Of a stretch of 9,050 nucleotides of DNA, positions 1-8,239 are shown one piece after another; the first letter of the stretch is position 1; the number at the start of each line of letters is the position of its first letter. Made by a program: the position numbers and the translations under genes. A model generated the notes under the pieces. That model did no database searches, was not told the origin of the DNA, and saw only the letters and a program-made list of their open reading frames with translations. This DNA comes from Spirochaeta sp. (GTDB lineage: Bacteria > Spirochaetota > Spirochaetia > Sphaerochaetales > Sphaerochaetaceae): contig JAIMZO010000044.1 of assembly GCA_020054965.1 (NCBI GenBank), forward strand, positions 1 to 9,050, written 5' to 3'.

Positions 1-353
1 TCAAGCACGTTGACTTTTATGAGGTTACTCGTGGTCAAGCCCTTCGTACCTTGGTTGCTGTTGTTCTCAAGGGAAGCCCCATTGGGACCCGTGAAGGTGG
101 TGTCCTTGACCAGGTTCTCCATGAAATTGAGATTGAGTGCCTGCCAAAGGATCTTCCCGATTCAATTGAGGCTGATGTAAGCCACTTGGAGATCAACCAG
201 GCACTGCACTTGAGCGACATAAAATTCCCAGAAACCATCAAGGTTCTTGAAGACATGTCGAGGACTGTTGCTTCCGTCAAGGGAGTAAAGGCTGAGGTTG
301 TAGAAACTGCTGCGGAAGAAGAAGCAGCAGCAAGTGTTTCCGAGGAAGAGTAG
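1..353 (+). CDS. rplY: 50S ribosomal protein L25, long CTC/TL5 form (3' part only)
   Basis: The reading frame is open from the window edge (first whole codon at 3) to TAG at 351-353, so the N-terminal 5S rRNA-binding domain lies mostly outside. What remains is the C-terminal beta domain of the long L25/CTC/TL5 proteins. It starts with the motif HVDFYEV and continues through LKGSPIGTREGGVLDQ, LHEIEIECLP and a SHLEINQALHLSDIKFP-type segment. Short L25 proteins such as that of E. coli lack this domain. The last ~15 residues are an acidic Glu/Ala-rich tail, common in this form. L25 binds 5S rRNA in the central protuberance of the large subunit; in Bacillus the homologue Ctc is a general-stress protein. 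The gene is followed after 8 nt by pth, the usual partner of rplY in many bacteria. The only internal in-frame initiation-like codon near the edge (TTG at 51) is inside the domain and is not the start. Confidence 0.93.
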   Translation, partial: KHVDFYEVTRGQALRTLVAVVLKGSPIGTREGGVLDQVLHEIEIECLPKDLPDSIEADVSHLEINQALHLSDIKFPETIKVLEDMSRTVASVKGVKAEVVETAAEEEAAASVSEEE

Positions 354-361
354 GGGTAACA

Positions 362-913
362 ATGCAGTTGATTCTTGGTCTGGGTAATCCTGGTTCCAAG
401 TATGCAAACTCCCGCCACAATGTCGGATTCGATGCAGTGGAAGCTTGTGCAGCGTTTTTTCAGGTTCGCTTGAGAAAACGCTGTTTTCGTCTTTATAGAC
501 AAGCAATGGTGGGGAGTTCTGTATCCTTGGTTGAACCACTGACCTATATGAATAGGAGTGGGGAAGTCATGCGTTACTTCCCTGATGTGAAAGCAGAAGA
601 AATTGTGGTAGTCTGTGATCAGATGGACCTTCCTCCTGGATTGATCAGGATCCGAAGGGGTGGGAGCAGTGCTGGTCATAACGGCCTCAAGAGTCTTATC
701 AGCTCGCTGGGCAGCAGCAACTTCACCCGTATCTATATCGGAATCGGCAGACCGGAAGAAGGGGTGTCGGTGGTGGACCATGTCCTCTCTCGTGATTCAT
801 CCCTTGCCTTACAGGAAGGAATCATGCTTGCTTCCTCAGCACTGCAGGATCTTATCAATGGAAAGTCAACGGAGGAGGTAATGCTTGCCTACAACAGACG
901 CAATCGTTCCTAA
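362..913 (+). CDS. pth: peptidyl-tRNA hydrolase
   Basis: The product is a 183-residue cytoplasmic esterase that cleaves peptidyl-tRNA released by stalled ribosomes, recycling tRNA. The length is near the family norm (about 185-195). The N-terminal signature LGLGNPGSKYANSRHNVGF carries Asn9 and the catalytic His19 (E. coli His20). LTYMNRSG supplies Asn64, CDQMDLPPG supplies Asp86 (E. coli Asp93), and SSAGHNGLKSL supplies Asn107 (E. coli Asn114). All key residues are present. The start is ATG at 362; a modest Shine-Dalgarno sequence, AGGGG, overlaps the rplY stop codon, so the two genes are probably translationally coupled. The 3' end overlaps tilS by 29 bp and also contains the tilS ribosome-binding site. 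Assignment is from direct motif recognition and is secure. Confidence 0.97.
   Translation: MQLILGLGNPGSKYANSRHNVGFDAVEACAAFFQVRLRKRCFRLYRQAMVGSSVSLVEPLTYMNRSGEVMRYFPDVKAEEIVVVCDQMDLPPGLIRIRRGGSSAGHNGLKSLISSLGSSNFTRIYIGIGRPEEGVSVVDHVLSRDSSLALQEGIMLASSALQDLINGKSTEEVMLAYNRRNRS
871..878 (+). promoter_or_regulatory. Shine-Dalgarno sequence for tilS, inside pth
   Basis: GGAGGAGG lies 6 nt upstream of the TTG codon at 885, an ideal distance. It is within the last codons of pth. It is the strongest Shine-Dalgarno match in this part of the window and is the reason for choosing TTG 885 over the later in-frame ATG at 957, which would leave only a few residues before the PP-loop. The ATG at 881 follows the same sequence but is in the pth frame. 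Confidence 0.75.
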
Positions 914-2303
914 GACAATCAGGGATTTTCTTTCCTCTCACCACATCCCAGGGGATATGCGCATTGCTGTCGCCTTTTCTGGTGGTAGTGATTCCCTTGC
1001 GTTGCTGATCGGGCTCTCGGCTTTGTTGCCAAAAGATCAGGTTTCTGTCTTGTATGTCAATCATCGATTACGTTCAGAGCGAGAGCTGTCCCAGGAGTTG
1101 CAGCTTTGTCTTGCGAATTGCCAACGGTTGGGATATGGTCTTGAGGTTCTTGATTTGGGTAAGGGAAGTGTTGAGGCGAGAGCAAGAAGCGATGGTGAAG
1201 GTATAGAAGCCGCTGCACGAACACTGCGATATGAGGCCTTGTACGCTGCATGCCGTAACCATGGTTGTACCTATCTTGCTACTGCACATAATGCTGATGA
1301 CCAGATGGAGACCTTGTTGATGCGTTTGTTTCAGGCCTCCTCGATCTCTTCTCTCAAGGGAGCAGCATCGTTTGCACAGTCTCCTGATAAACCCACATTG
1401 ATCAGGCCTTTACTTACGCTTTCCCACCGAACCCTCAGCTCATATGTAGAGGCTGAAGGGTTTCAGTGGGCAGAGGATTCGACCAATGACGAGGATGCCT
1501 ATCTGCGAAACAGGATTCGCCATATGCTCAAGCCACAGATTCTTGCACTCTTTCCAAATGCCTACAATGCAGTCTCAATCATGTCCAGGCGCTTTTCCGA
1601 TATCGCTGGGGTGTTGCAGATGGTGGAAGAGGAGGAACTTTCCCATGTGGAGATACTCAAGGGGGAAGTGCGGTTTTCTCTTGCTTGGTACCAAGGGTTA
1701 GCGCAAGAGATGCGGGAGCAATTGTTGTTTCGCCTGTACGCAGAGGTTTTTGCTTCTGGGACACAGCGCATTCGTCAGGCTATGATAGCACGGTTGCAGG
1801 ATCACCTTGATGCCAGTACCGTCTCCAGCCGTTTACTCATTGAAGCTGGAAGAAGCAGGGTAATGGTCTCTGATGGTAAGGTGCTATGGAGTCAGGTCAC
1901 TCAACATCCCCACTTTCTGATTCCCTTGTTGCATCCAGGGGATGAACAGGAAATTCCCCTGCCGGGAGGCATTGTGTTTTGTATTGATACGATACAAGGT
2001 GAAGCAGATACACAATTGCTAATGATTGATGCAGATGCTTTGGATCATGCAGTTATTCGATCAGCAGAAGATGGGGATTGGATCGAGCTGGAAGCTGGTA
2101 GGGTTTCTGTAGCTAAATTGCTCTCCTCGTATCGTATTCCCAAGGACGAACATCCAACGGTTCCTCTCTTGTGTGACCGTAGTGGTGTTGTAGCGGTTTT
2201 TGCACGTATGTATGGGGGTAGGGACCGGTTGGCACGCCGTTTCAAGGCTCCCCTTGCCCGAAGATTGACAAATATATATAGTAGTAGAATAAAGGAACAA
2301 TGA
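885..2303 (+). CDS. tilS: tRNA(Ile)-lysidine synthetase
   Basis: This 472-residue ATP-dependent enzyme attaches lysine to C34 of the CAU-anticodon tRNA-Ile, so that the tRNA reads AUA and is charged with Ile. The PP-loop SGGSDS is at residues 32-37 and VNHRLRSE at 58-65. The family motif HNADDQMETLLMRL is at 135-148, and EDSTNDEDAYLRNRIRH at 197-213. The remainder is the substrate-recognition and C-terminal region (DGDWIELEAG..., then a Lys/Arg-rich end), giving the long E. coli-like architecture rather than the short type. Translation most likely starts at TTG 885 (MPTTDAIVPK...), behind GGAGGAGG and overlapping pth by 29 bp. The stop TGA at 2301-2303 overlaps the ftsH ATG. The product is normally essential. 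In Firmicutes hpt commonly sits between tilS and ftsH; here it is absent. Confidence 0.95.
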   Translation: MPTTDAIVPKTIRDFLSSHHIPGDMRIAVAFSGGSDSLALLIGLSALLPKDQVSVLYVNHRLRSERELSQELQLCLANCQRLGYGLEVLDLGKGSVEARARSDGEGIEAAARTLRYEALYAACRNHGCTYLATAHNADDQMETLLMRLFQASSISSLKGAASFAQSPDKPTLIRPLLTLSHRTLSSYVEAEGFQWAEDSTNDEDAYLRNRIRHMLKPQILALFPNAYNAVSIMSRRFSDIAGVLQMVEEEELSHVEILKGEVRFSLAWYQGLAQEMREQLLFRLYAEVFASGTQRIRQAMIARLQDHLDASTVSSRLLIEAGRSRVMVSDGKVLWSQVTQHPHFLIPLLHPGDEQEIPLPGGIVFCIDTIQGEADTQLLMIDADALDHAVIRSAEDGDWIELEAGRVSVAKLLSSYRIPKDEHPTVPLLCDRSGVVAVFARMYGGRDRLARRFKAPLARRLTNIYSSRIKEQ

Positions 2304-4312
2304 CAGTGAAATTGAGAAAAGACAGCCAAGAGAACGGACCTGACAAACAGTCTGACAACCAGGACCCCAACCAGTATTGGCAAGGTCCTCCAAAGAATGA
2401 CAAAAAGCCACCTTTCATGGCCCCGAATAATCCGAAAAATCGTTTTGCACTGATAGTGTTTACCACCTTGGCAATCTTGTTTGCCTATATGTTTTTTGAT
2501 AGTGCTGCAGGTGCTGAGCAGTCGGTACCGTACACCACTTTCCTCTCTTATGTTGATTCTGGCCAGGTAACGCAGGTCGAGATAAAGGAACAATCCCTGA
2601 TTCGGTTTGCTTTGAAAAACGGTCTTACGGCGCAGACCAGAATACCGTACTTCGATGAGACCTTGCTAGAATCTCTGAAGCAGCAGGGTGTCTCGGTAAC
2701 AGGTTCTGTACAGGAGATTTCTTTCCTGCAAGTAATATTGCAGTTGCTCCCATGGATCATTTTCATTGGGTTTACCATCATGTTGTATCGCCAGTCCAGT
2801 GGGCTGAACGGGAAGATGATGTCAACGCTTGGAAAGAACAAGGCAAAAGAGTATATGGAGACTGACACCAAGACCACATTCAAGGATGTGGCTGGTCAGA
2901 TAGAAGCGAAGTATGAATTGGAGGAGGTGGTCTCCTTTCTCAAGTATCCTGACCACTTCACCAAGGTTGGAGCAAAGATTCCCCGTGGTGTCCTGCTGGT
3001 GGGTCCTCCAGGAACCGGTAAAACATTGTTAGCAAAAGCAGTTGCCGGAGAGAGTGGGGTTTCCTTCTTTCATACCAGTGGATCTGACTTTGTTGAGATG
3101 TTTGTAGGTATGGGTGCTGCCCGTGTACGTGACTTGTTTGAACAAGCCCGAAAGCATTCTCCCTGTATTCTGTTCATTGATGAACTTGATGCTGTTGGCC
3201 GTACTCGTGGAGGTGGTCTTGGTGGGGGGAATGATGAGCGAGAACAGACATTGAACCAGATTCTTGTGGAGATGGATGGATTTAGTACCACCACAGGAGT
3301 TATCGTGATGGCAGCCACCAACCGCCCCGATGTATTGGATCCTGCCTTGCTTCGTCCTGGCCGTTTTGACCGTCAGGTGGTAGTCGATCTACCAGACATT
3401 AAGGAACGAGAGGAGATACTTAGGATTCACTGTAGGAAAATCAAACTGGAAAAGGATGTTGATCTTAAGCGTCTTGCCCGTGGTTCAGCTGGTACCAGTG
3501 GAGCCGATCTGGCAAACCTGATCAATGAGGCCGCCCTGTTTGCTGCCCGGAAGAACAAGAGTACAGTTGGAATGAGCGAGATGGAAGAGGCACGGGACAA
3601 GATTCTTCTCGGTGTTGCAAGAAAGAGTCGTGCAATGACAGATGAGGAGAAGAGAGCAACCGCCTATCATGAAGCTGGGCATGCCTTGCTTCACTACTAC
3701 CTTGAGCATCTCGATCCGTTGCACAAGGTAACCATCATTCCTCATGGACGTGCACTTGGCCTGACGGTCAGCCTTCCCGAGCGAGATCCATACACCAAGA
3801 CCCAATCAATGCTGAATGACTGGATAAAGGTTTGCATGGGTGGTTATGTTGCAGAGGAGCTGGTGTATGGGGAAACCACAACTGGTACCAGCAACGACAT
3901 CAAGCAAGCAACCGACCTTGCCCGCAGGATGGTAACAGAGTGGGGTATGAGTGGATTGGGATTCGTCAACCTTGCCGATGAGTCTGAACCGTTGTTCTTG
4001 GGGCGGGAGATCACACAGCACAAGGATTACAGTGAGGAGACCGCAAAAAGAATTGATGCTGAGATCCACAAGATCCTTGACAAGGCAATGGAAGAGACGC
4101 GTAAGATTCTCTCTATCCATCGTGACCAATTGGATACCCTTACTGCTGAACTGATTGAGAAGGAGACCTTGGATGATGCACAGATCAGAATCCTCCTGGG
4201 TTTCGAAGCTCTCAACGATTTCCAGGGAGAATCACCTGAGCATGAGGAGACTGTTGATGCATCTCCACAAAAAGAGCCCCCTGGTACACAAGAAGAAGCT
4301 ACAAAAGAATAA
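2300..4312 (+). CDS. ftsH: ATP-dependent zinc metalloprotease FtsH
   Basis: This is a membrane-anchored AAA+ protease that forms hexamers at the inner membrane and degrades misassembled membrane proteins and short-lived regulators. Of its 670 residues, the first ~48 are a hydrophilic Lys/Asp/Asn/Pro-rich extension. TM1 is about 49-66, an extracytoplasmic domain about 75-140, and TM2 about 142-163. The AAA module has Walker A GPPGTGKT (235-242), pore-loop FVG (268-270), Walker B ILFIDELD (290-297) and a second region of homology with arginine fingers near 338-358 ([20 protein letters not shown]). The protease domain has zinc site HEAGH (457-461), with Asp533 in TSNDIKQAT as likely third ligand. 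The tail after ~640 is acidic and Pro-rich. ATG overlaps the tilS stop (ATGA); AAAGGA just upstream can serve as ribosome-binding site. All catalytic residues are present, so it should be active. Its N-terminal extension makes it slightly longer than E. coli FtsH (about 645). Confidence 0.97.
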   Translation: MTVKLRKDSQENGPDKQSDNQDPNQYWQGPPKNDKKPPFMAPNNPKNRFALIVFTTLAILFAYMFFDSAAGAEQSVPYTTFLSYVDSGQVTQVEIKEQSLIRFALKNGLTAQTRIPYFDETLLESLKQQGVSVTGSVQEISFLQVILQLLPWIIFIGFTIMLYRQSSGLNGKMMSTLGKNKAKEYMETDTKTTFKDVAGQIEAKYELEEVVSFLKYPDHFTKVGAKIPRGVLLVGPPGTGKTLLAKAVAGESGVSFFHTSGSDFVEMFVGMGAARVRDLFEQARKHSPCILFIDELDAVGRTRGGGLGGGNDEREQTLNQILVEMDGFSTTTGVIVMAATNRPDVLDPALLRPGRFDRQVVVDLPDIKEREEILRIHCRKIKLEKDVDLKRLARGSAGTSGADLANLINEAALFAARKNKSTVGMSEMEEARDKILLGVARKSRAMTDEEKRATAYHEAGHALLHYYLEHLDPLHKVTIIPHGRALGLTVSLPERDPYTKTQSMLNDWIKVCMGGYVAEELVYGETTTGTSNDIKQATDLARRMVTEWGMSGLGFVNLADESEPLFLGREITQHKDYSEETAKRIDAEIHKILDKAMEETRKILSIHRDQLDTLTAELIEKETLDDAQIRILLGFEALNDFQGESPEHEETVDASPQKEPPGTQEEATKE

Positions 4313-4320
4313 GGGATAGT

Positions 4321-6138
4321 ATGCCAGCTGATATTACACTGACACGAAATTTTTGCATCATTGCGCACATAGACCACGGCAAGTCTACTCTTGCCGACCG
4401 TTTCATCGAAAAAGCAAAGCTCTATGTTTCTCGTGGCCCTGCGCAGGATCAGATGCTCGACAATATGGATATTGAAAGGGAGCGCGGAATCACCATCAAG
4501 AGCCAAGCGGTAACCATTCCCTACACGGCAGCCGATGGTAAAACGTATGAGCTGAATCTTGTCGATACTCCGGGTCATGTTGACTTCTCCTATGAGGTAA
4601 GTCGTGCGATCAGCTCATGTGAGGGTGCTTTGCTGATTGTTGACGCATCCCAAGGTGTCGAGGCGCAGACCTTGGCTAACTTGTATATGGCCATGGAACA
4701 CAACCTTACCATCATACCGGTCATCAACAAGATTGATTTGCCTTCAGCTGATATTGATGCTTGCTTGCACCAGATTGATCATGACTTGGGTTTGGAATCA
4801 GAAGAGACTGTCTTGGTGAGTGCAAAAACCGGCGTGGGAGTGGATGAGCTTTTTGAGGCTATTGTCAACCAGATTCCGCCTCCAGAAGGAAAAGACTCCC
4901 TCCCTCTCCAGGCCCTGATCTTTGACTCCCACTATGATGCATATCGTGGAGTCATCGTACACTGTCGTGTTTTTGATGGGATCCTGGAGGCTGGTTCAGA
5001 AGTTCGCTTTATGCATACCGATACTCCCTATAAGGTTGAGGAGGTCGGTTTTTTCCAACTTGGCCTGGTCAAAACAGATGCGCTGCATGCAGGGGATGTC
5101 GGCTATGTCATCACCGGTGTTAAGACTATCAGCGATGTTAGGGTTGGAGATACCATCACCACGGTCAAGAATGCTGCAAAGAAACCTCTTCCTGGATTCA
5201 AGGATGTGAAACCAGTAGTTTTCAGTTCAATTTACCCGGTTGATACCAATGACTATGAGGAGTTGGTGAATGCCATTGAAAGACTCAAACTCAACGATGC
5301 TTCCTTGATCTATGAGAAGGACAGTTCAGCTGCACTTGGGTTTGGATTCCGTTGTGGGTTCTTGGGAATGTTGCATCTTGAAGTCATCCAGGAACGTATC
5401 GAGCGTGAATTTGGACTGTCAATCGTATTTACCAGCCCTTCGGTTAAGTACATCGTCCATATGAAGAACGGTGATGTTATCAATATTGACAATCCTCTTG
5501 AGTATCCAGACCCGATGCGGGTTGATTACTCTGAGGAGCCCTTCATCCAAGCCAATATCATTACACCCAGCCAGTTCGTAGGACCGCTGATTACGCTCTG
5601 CATGGAGAAACGTGGGGTCCAGGTGGGAATGAATTACCTTGATGAGAAACGCGTTGAGTTGATGTATGAGATGCCATTGAGTGAGGTACTCTTTGATTTC
5701 TATGACCGCATGAAATCTGTGAGTCGTGGATACGCTTCATTCGACTACCAATTGATTGGGTATAAACGAACCGATCTGGTGAGACTGGATATACTGGTAA
5801 ATGGAGAGCCGGTTGATGCGCTGAGCCAACTTGTTTTTAGGGGAAACAGCCAGCTGCGGGGGAAGCAGGTTTGTGAGCGGTTGAAGGGAGAGATTCCCCG
5901 TCAGCAGTACAAGATTGCCATCCAGGCAGCTATTGGTGGGACGATTGTCAGCAGAGAGACCATTACCGCCTTCCGGAAGGATGTTACAGCCAAATGTTAT
6001 GGTGGTGATATCAGCAGGAAACGCAAGTTGCTCGAGAAACAGAAAGAGGGTAAGAAACGCATGAAAATGGTGGGCAATGTCGAGATACCCCAGAGTGCAT
6101 TCCTCGCTGTTCTCAAGAGTGATGACAGTTCCAAGTAA
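4321..6138 (+). CDS. lepA: elongation factor 4 (ribosomal GTPase LepA)
   Basis: LepA/EF4 is a translational GTPase that binds the ribosome. It has been linked to back-translocation, stress translation and 30S assembly or initiation. The 605 residues match the family (E. coli about 599). The G-domain motifs are AHIDHGKST (15-23), RERGITIK (53-60), DTPGH (82-86), NKID (136-139) and SAK (167-169). Later come domain II, the EF-G-like domains III and V (FGFRCGFLGMLHLEVIQER is diagnostic) and the LepA-specific C-terminal domain, ending with KQKEGKKRMKMVGNVEIPQ and AFLAVLK. Absence of an EF-G domain IV and presence of this C-terminal domain separate it from EF-G. ATG 4321 follows AAGGGA, which overlaps the ftsH stop; only 8 nt separate the genes, so it is the last member of the packed operon. 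No hairpin terminator is visible after the stop. Confidence 0.97.
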   Translation: MPADITLTRNFCIIAHIDHGKSTLADRFIEKAKLYVSRGPAQDQMLDNMDIERERGITIKSQAVTIPYTAADGKTYELNLVDTPGHVDFSYEVSRAISSCEGALLIVDASQGVEAQTLANLYMAMEHNLTIIPVINKIDLPSADIDACLHQIDHDLGLESEETVLVSAKTGVGVDELFEAIVNQIPPPEGKDSLPLQALIFDSHYDAYRGVIVHCRVFDGILEAGSEVRFMHTDTPYKVEEVGFFQLGLVKTDALHAGDVGYVITGVKTISDVRVGDTITTVKNAAKKPLPGFKDVKPVVFSSIYPVDTNDYEELVNAIERLKLNDASLIYEKDSSAALGFGFRCGFLGMLHLEVIQERIEREFGLSIVFTSPSVKYIVHMKNGDVINIDNPLEYPDPMRVDYSEEPFIQANIITPSQFVGPLITLCMEKRGVQVGMNYLDEKRVELMYEMPLSEVLFDFYDRMKSVSRGYASFDYQLIGYKRTDLVRLDILVNGEPVDALSQLVFRGNSQLRGKQVCERLKGEIPRQQYKIAIQAAIGGTIVSRETITAFRKDVTAKCYGGDISRKRKLLEKQKEGKKRMKMVGNVEIPQSAFLAVLKSDDSSK

Positions 6139-6158
6139 TGTATTCAGCCAATTCTTTG

Positions 6159-6188
6159 TTGTTCTCGATGGTGGCTGGGGTGTATACT
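6159..6188 (+). promoter_or_regulatory. putative sigma70-type promoter of galM
   Basis: TTGTTC (6159-6164), an 18-nt spacer and TATACT (6183-6188) lie in the 85-bp gap between lepA and galM. The predicted start point near 6195 would leave a leader of about 30 nt before ATG 6224, with GGGAG at 6213-6217. Neither hexamer is perfect and the spacing is one more than optimal, so read-through from lepA may also supply galM. Confidence 0.45.
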
Positions 6189-6223
6189 CGTTGCAAGAAA
6201 GGATTACTTCAAGGGAGTGTAGT

Positions 6224-7258
6224 ATGTTGACCAAACAAGTCGTCGCCCAAACCAATGACGGGCAACCCATTTATCTGATAACGCTTTCCAATGGACCATA
6301 CTCCGCTGAAATTCTCAGTTTGGGGGCGAATCTCAAGACATTGAAGACCCCGGATCGGAATCAGAAGGTTAGGGATATTGTATTGGGTTTTGAGAATCCA
6401 TTGGATAACTTGACATCGACTACTTACTTTGGGCAAGTTATTGGACGATTTGCCAATCGTATAGCAAAAGGTACATTCTCCTTGGATGGTAAACAGTACA
6501 CGCTTGAAACAAATGAAGGAGAGAACACCCTCCATAGTGGGAAGAGTAATTGGGGGTGGCGGAATTGGCACGTCGAGACCTTTGAATGGGATGGGAATCC
6601 AGGTGTTGTGCTGAGTTTGTTCAGTCCCGATGGGGAGGGTGGATTCCCTGGTAATGTGAATTGTACCGTCTCTTATGTGCTTACCAAAAATGGGGAGTTG
6701 CGTATTGAGTATGAAGCAACAGCTACCCAACCTACGCCAATCAATCTGACCAATCACAGCTATTTCAATTTGCGGGGTGCCGGCAGCGGGGAAATTACCG
6801 CTCATGAGGTGAAGCTTGCTTGTGATCGATATCTCGAGATAAATGATCAACTGGTTCCCACTGGAAACATTCTTCCCGTGAAAGGTACGGCTTTTGATTT
6901 TACCAAGGGAAAGCCATTGGGACATGATATTGAAGAAGCAGGTGGGTATGATCATTGCTTCATTCTTGAACAGACACCGACTACCAAGCCGGTGGAATTT
7001 GCATGGATTCATGAACCTGTTTCAGGCAGAACCATGAAAATCAAGACGACCATGCCAGCTGTCCAGATGTATAGTGGAAACTTTCTCGAAGGAAAGGATA
7101 TCGGTAAAGGTGGTGTTGCTTATCCTAAGCATGGTGGTGTCTGTTTTGAAACACAGTACTATCCGGATAGCCCAAACCATGAATCGTTTCCTTCTTGCAT
7201 TTTCAGCAAAGAGAGGCCTTACAAACATACGACAGTCTTCTCCTTCGGTGTAAAATAG
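6224..7258 (+). CDS. galM: aldose 1-epimerase (mutarotase)
   Basis: This is a 344-residue cytoplasmic enzyme that interconverts alpha and beta anomers of galactose, glucose and related sugars, feeding the Leloir pathway. Visible family motifs are GRFANRIAKGTF (74-85), NTLHSG (101-106) with His104, and NLTNHSYFNLRG (174-185) with the catalytic acid His178. GGYDHCFIL (240-248) carries the substrate-binding Asp243, and CFETQYYPDSPNH (307-319) carries the catalytic base Glu309. Length fits the family (about 340-350). The frame is open back to 6077 inside lepA, but ATG 6224 is chosen because GGGAG precedes it by 6 nt, the following MLTKQVVAQTNDG fits a mutarotase N-terminus, and the upstream codons would overlap lepA. 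No gal genes (galK, galT, galE) are adjacent, so the physiological sugar is not fixed by context. A related hexose-6-phosphate epimerase is less likely given the GalM-type motifs. Confidence 0.93.
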   Translation: MLTKQVVAQTNDGQPIYLITLSNGPYSAEILSLGANLKTLKTPDRNQKVRDIVLGFENPLDNLTSTTYFGQVIGRFANRIAKGTFSLDGKQYTLETNEGENTLHSGKSNWGWRNWHVETFEWDGNPGVVLSLFSPDGEGGFPGNVNCTVSYVLTKNGELRIEYEATATQPTPINLTNHSYFNLRGAGSGEITAHEVKLACDRYLEINDQLVPTGNILPVKGTAFDFTKGKPLGHDIEEAGGYDHCFILEQTPTTKPVEFAWIHEPVSGRTMKIKTTMPAVQMYSGNFLEGKDIGKGGVAYPKHGGVCFETQYYPDSPNHESFPSCIFSKERPYKHTTVFSFGVK

Positions 7259-7275
7259 GTGGGATGATATAGAGA

Positions 7276-7297
7276 CACCTACTTGCAATCCTAGGTG
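7276..7297 (+). other. small inverted repeat between galM and udk
   Basis: CACCTA (7276-7281) and TAGGTG (7292-7297) are perfect reverse complements around a 10-nt loop, within the 81-bp gap. No T-run follows, so it is not a convincing rho-independent terminator. It could be a weak mRNA hairpin or chance. Confidence 0.25.
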
Positions 7298-7339
7298 CAG
7301 CTATCGTAGAAAAGTGAAATATGGCTGAAGGAGCCCCGA

Positions 7340-7951
7340 ATGAAAGAAGTGAAAATTATTGGGATTACCGGTGGGTCTGGTTCAGGAAAATCCACGATTG
7401 TGAAGAAGATCAGTGAAGTTTGCACCGATTTCGTGTTTATTCCCCAGGATAATTACTATCGCTCTGCCACTTTCATCAGCAATGCCAATATTACCGCCTT
7501 CAACTTTGATCATCCTGATGCTTTTGACATGGAATTGCTTCATGAGCATCTGAAGACGCTCAAGGAGGGCAAGGCCATAGAGATGCCCCAGTATGATTTT
7601 GTCCATCACCGGAGAAAGGAAGAGACGGTATCGGTTGCACCGAGGAGTCTGGTGATTCTTGAAGGGCTGATGATTCTGTATGATAGCAATATTCGGGATT
7701 TGTTGGATTTGAAACTGTATGTAGACACCCCGGATGATATACGCTTCATTAGACGGTTGAAACGTGATATTGCAGAGCGAGGGAGAACCATCGCAAGTGT
7801 ATGTACACAGTACCTTGAGGTTGTGCGACCGGGCCATTTCAATTTCATCGAACCAACCAAGGCTTTCGCTGACTTGATCATTCCTGAGGGTGGGTACAAT
7901 GAGAATGCTCTATCTGTGCTTATTCCCTTTGTAAAGGAACTTGCTGGTTGA
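7340..7951 (+). CDS. udk: uridine kinase (pyrimidine ribonucleoside kinase)
   Basis: The 203-residue cytoplasmic P-loop kinase phosphorylates uridine (and usually cytidine) to the monophosphate in pyrimidine salvage. Walker A GGSGSGKST is at 11-19. PQDNYY (35-40) holds the likely catalytic Asp37. FDHPDAFD (56-63), the segment around MPQYDFVHHRRKEET (82-96), VILEGLMIL (105-113) and RRLKRDIAERGR with the lid arginines (138-149) align with E. coli Udk. FIEPTKAFADLIIPEGG (169-185) matches the conserved C-terminal part. Phosphoribulokinases share the fold but not these motifs; length is near the Udk norm (about 210). ATG 7340 has AAGGAG six nt upstream. The stop TGA (7949-7951) directly touches the stop of the convergent yidD gene. 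No strong promoter is seen in the 81-bp gap after galM, so the two genes may share a transcript. Confidence 0.95.
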   Translation: MKEVKIIGITGGSGSGKSTIVKKISEVCTDFVFIPQDNYYRSATFISNANITAFNFDHPDAFDMELLHEHLKTLKEGKAIEMPQYDFVHHRRKEETVSVAPRSLVILEGLMILYDSNIRDLLDLKLYVDTPDDIRFIRRLKRDIAERGRTIASVCTQYLEVVRPGHFNFIEPTKAFADLIIPEGGYNENALSVLIPFVKELAG

Positions 7952-8239
7952 TCAGCGTTTACGGAAGAGGGTAAAACCATCCTTTATTGCTTTCCAAGAC
8001 CAAGTGTCTGGAACTGGATCATCCCCTCCATAAAACCAGCGACTGCATCGGATGATTCTGGCAAATCCTATAATAAAGCCTTTAAAAATACCATGCTTTG
8101 TCACGGAATCTACCATATACGTGGAACAGGTAGGGTGGTAGAGACAGCTTCCACCGCCAAAAAAAGGTGATAAAATTCCTTTGTAAAGGTACACTGGGAT
8201 GAGGAATATCTGTCGTAGTAGCCAAAGGATTTTTTTCAT
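7952..8239 (-). CDS. yidD: YidD family membrane protein insertion efficiency factor
   Basis: This 95-residue protein belongs to the YidD family (formerly the haemolytic domain family), a peripheral inner-membrane protein that helps YidC insert membrane proteins. The N-terminus is amphipathic/hydrophobic (MKKILWLLRQIFLIPVYLYK), followed by LSPFFGGGSCLYHPTCSTY (23-41) with both conserved Cys, then RIIRC (61-65) and GGDDPVP (71-77). Two small departures are Leu for the usual Arg in C-R-Y-x-PTCS, and RCSRW where RCxPW is common. In most bacteria the gene lies between rnpA and yidC; here it stands alone, opposite udk. The start is the ATG complementary to 8237-8239; no Shine-Dalgarno sequence is visible upstream. 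A TACAAT on the same strand (8259-8264) could be a -10 giving a leader of only about 13 nt, though I find no good -35. Confidence 0.92.
   Translation of the reverse strand: MKKILWLLRQIFLIPVYLYKGILSPFFGGGSCLYHPTCSTYMVDSVTKHGIFKGFIIGFARIIRCSRWFYGGDDPVPDTWSWKAIKDGFTLFRKR

Noticed and set aside
2045..2593. Minus-strand frame with hydrophobic stretches opposite tilS and ftsH
   Set aside because: The hydrophobicity mirrors the hydrophilic N-terminus and the membrane segment of ftsH; both plus-strand genes are full-length known families.
6077..6223. Extension of the galM frame upstream into lepA
   Set aside because: The frame is open, but it overlaps lepA, contains no mutarotase-like sequence, and ATG 6224 has a good Shine-Dalgarno sequence at the right distance.
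7244..7273. Possible udk promoter TTCGGT-18-TATAGA
   Set aside because: Weak -35, non-optimal spacing and overlap with the galM end; not better than chance.
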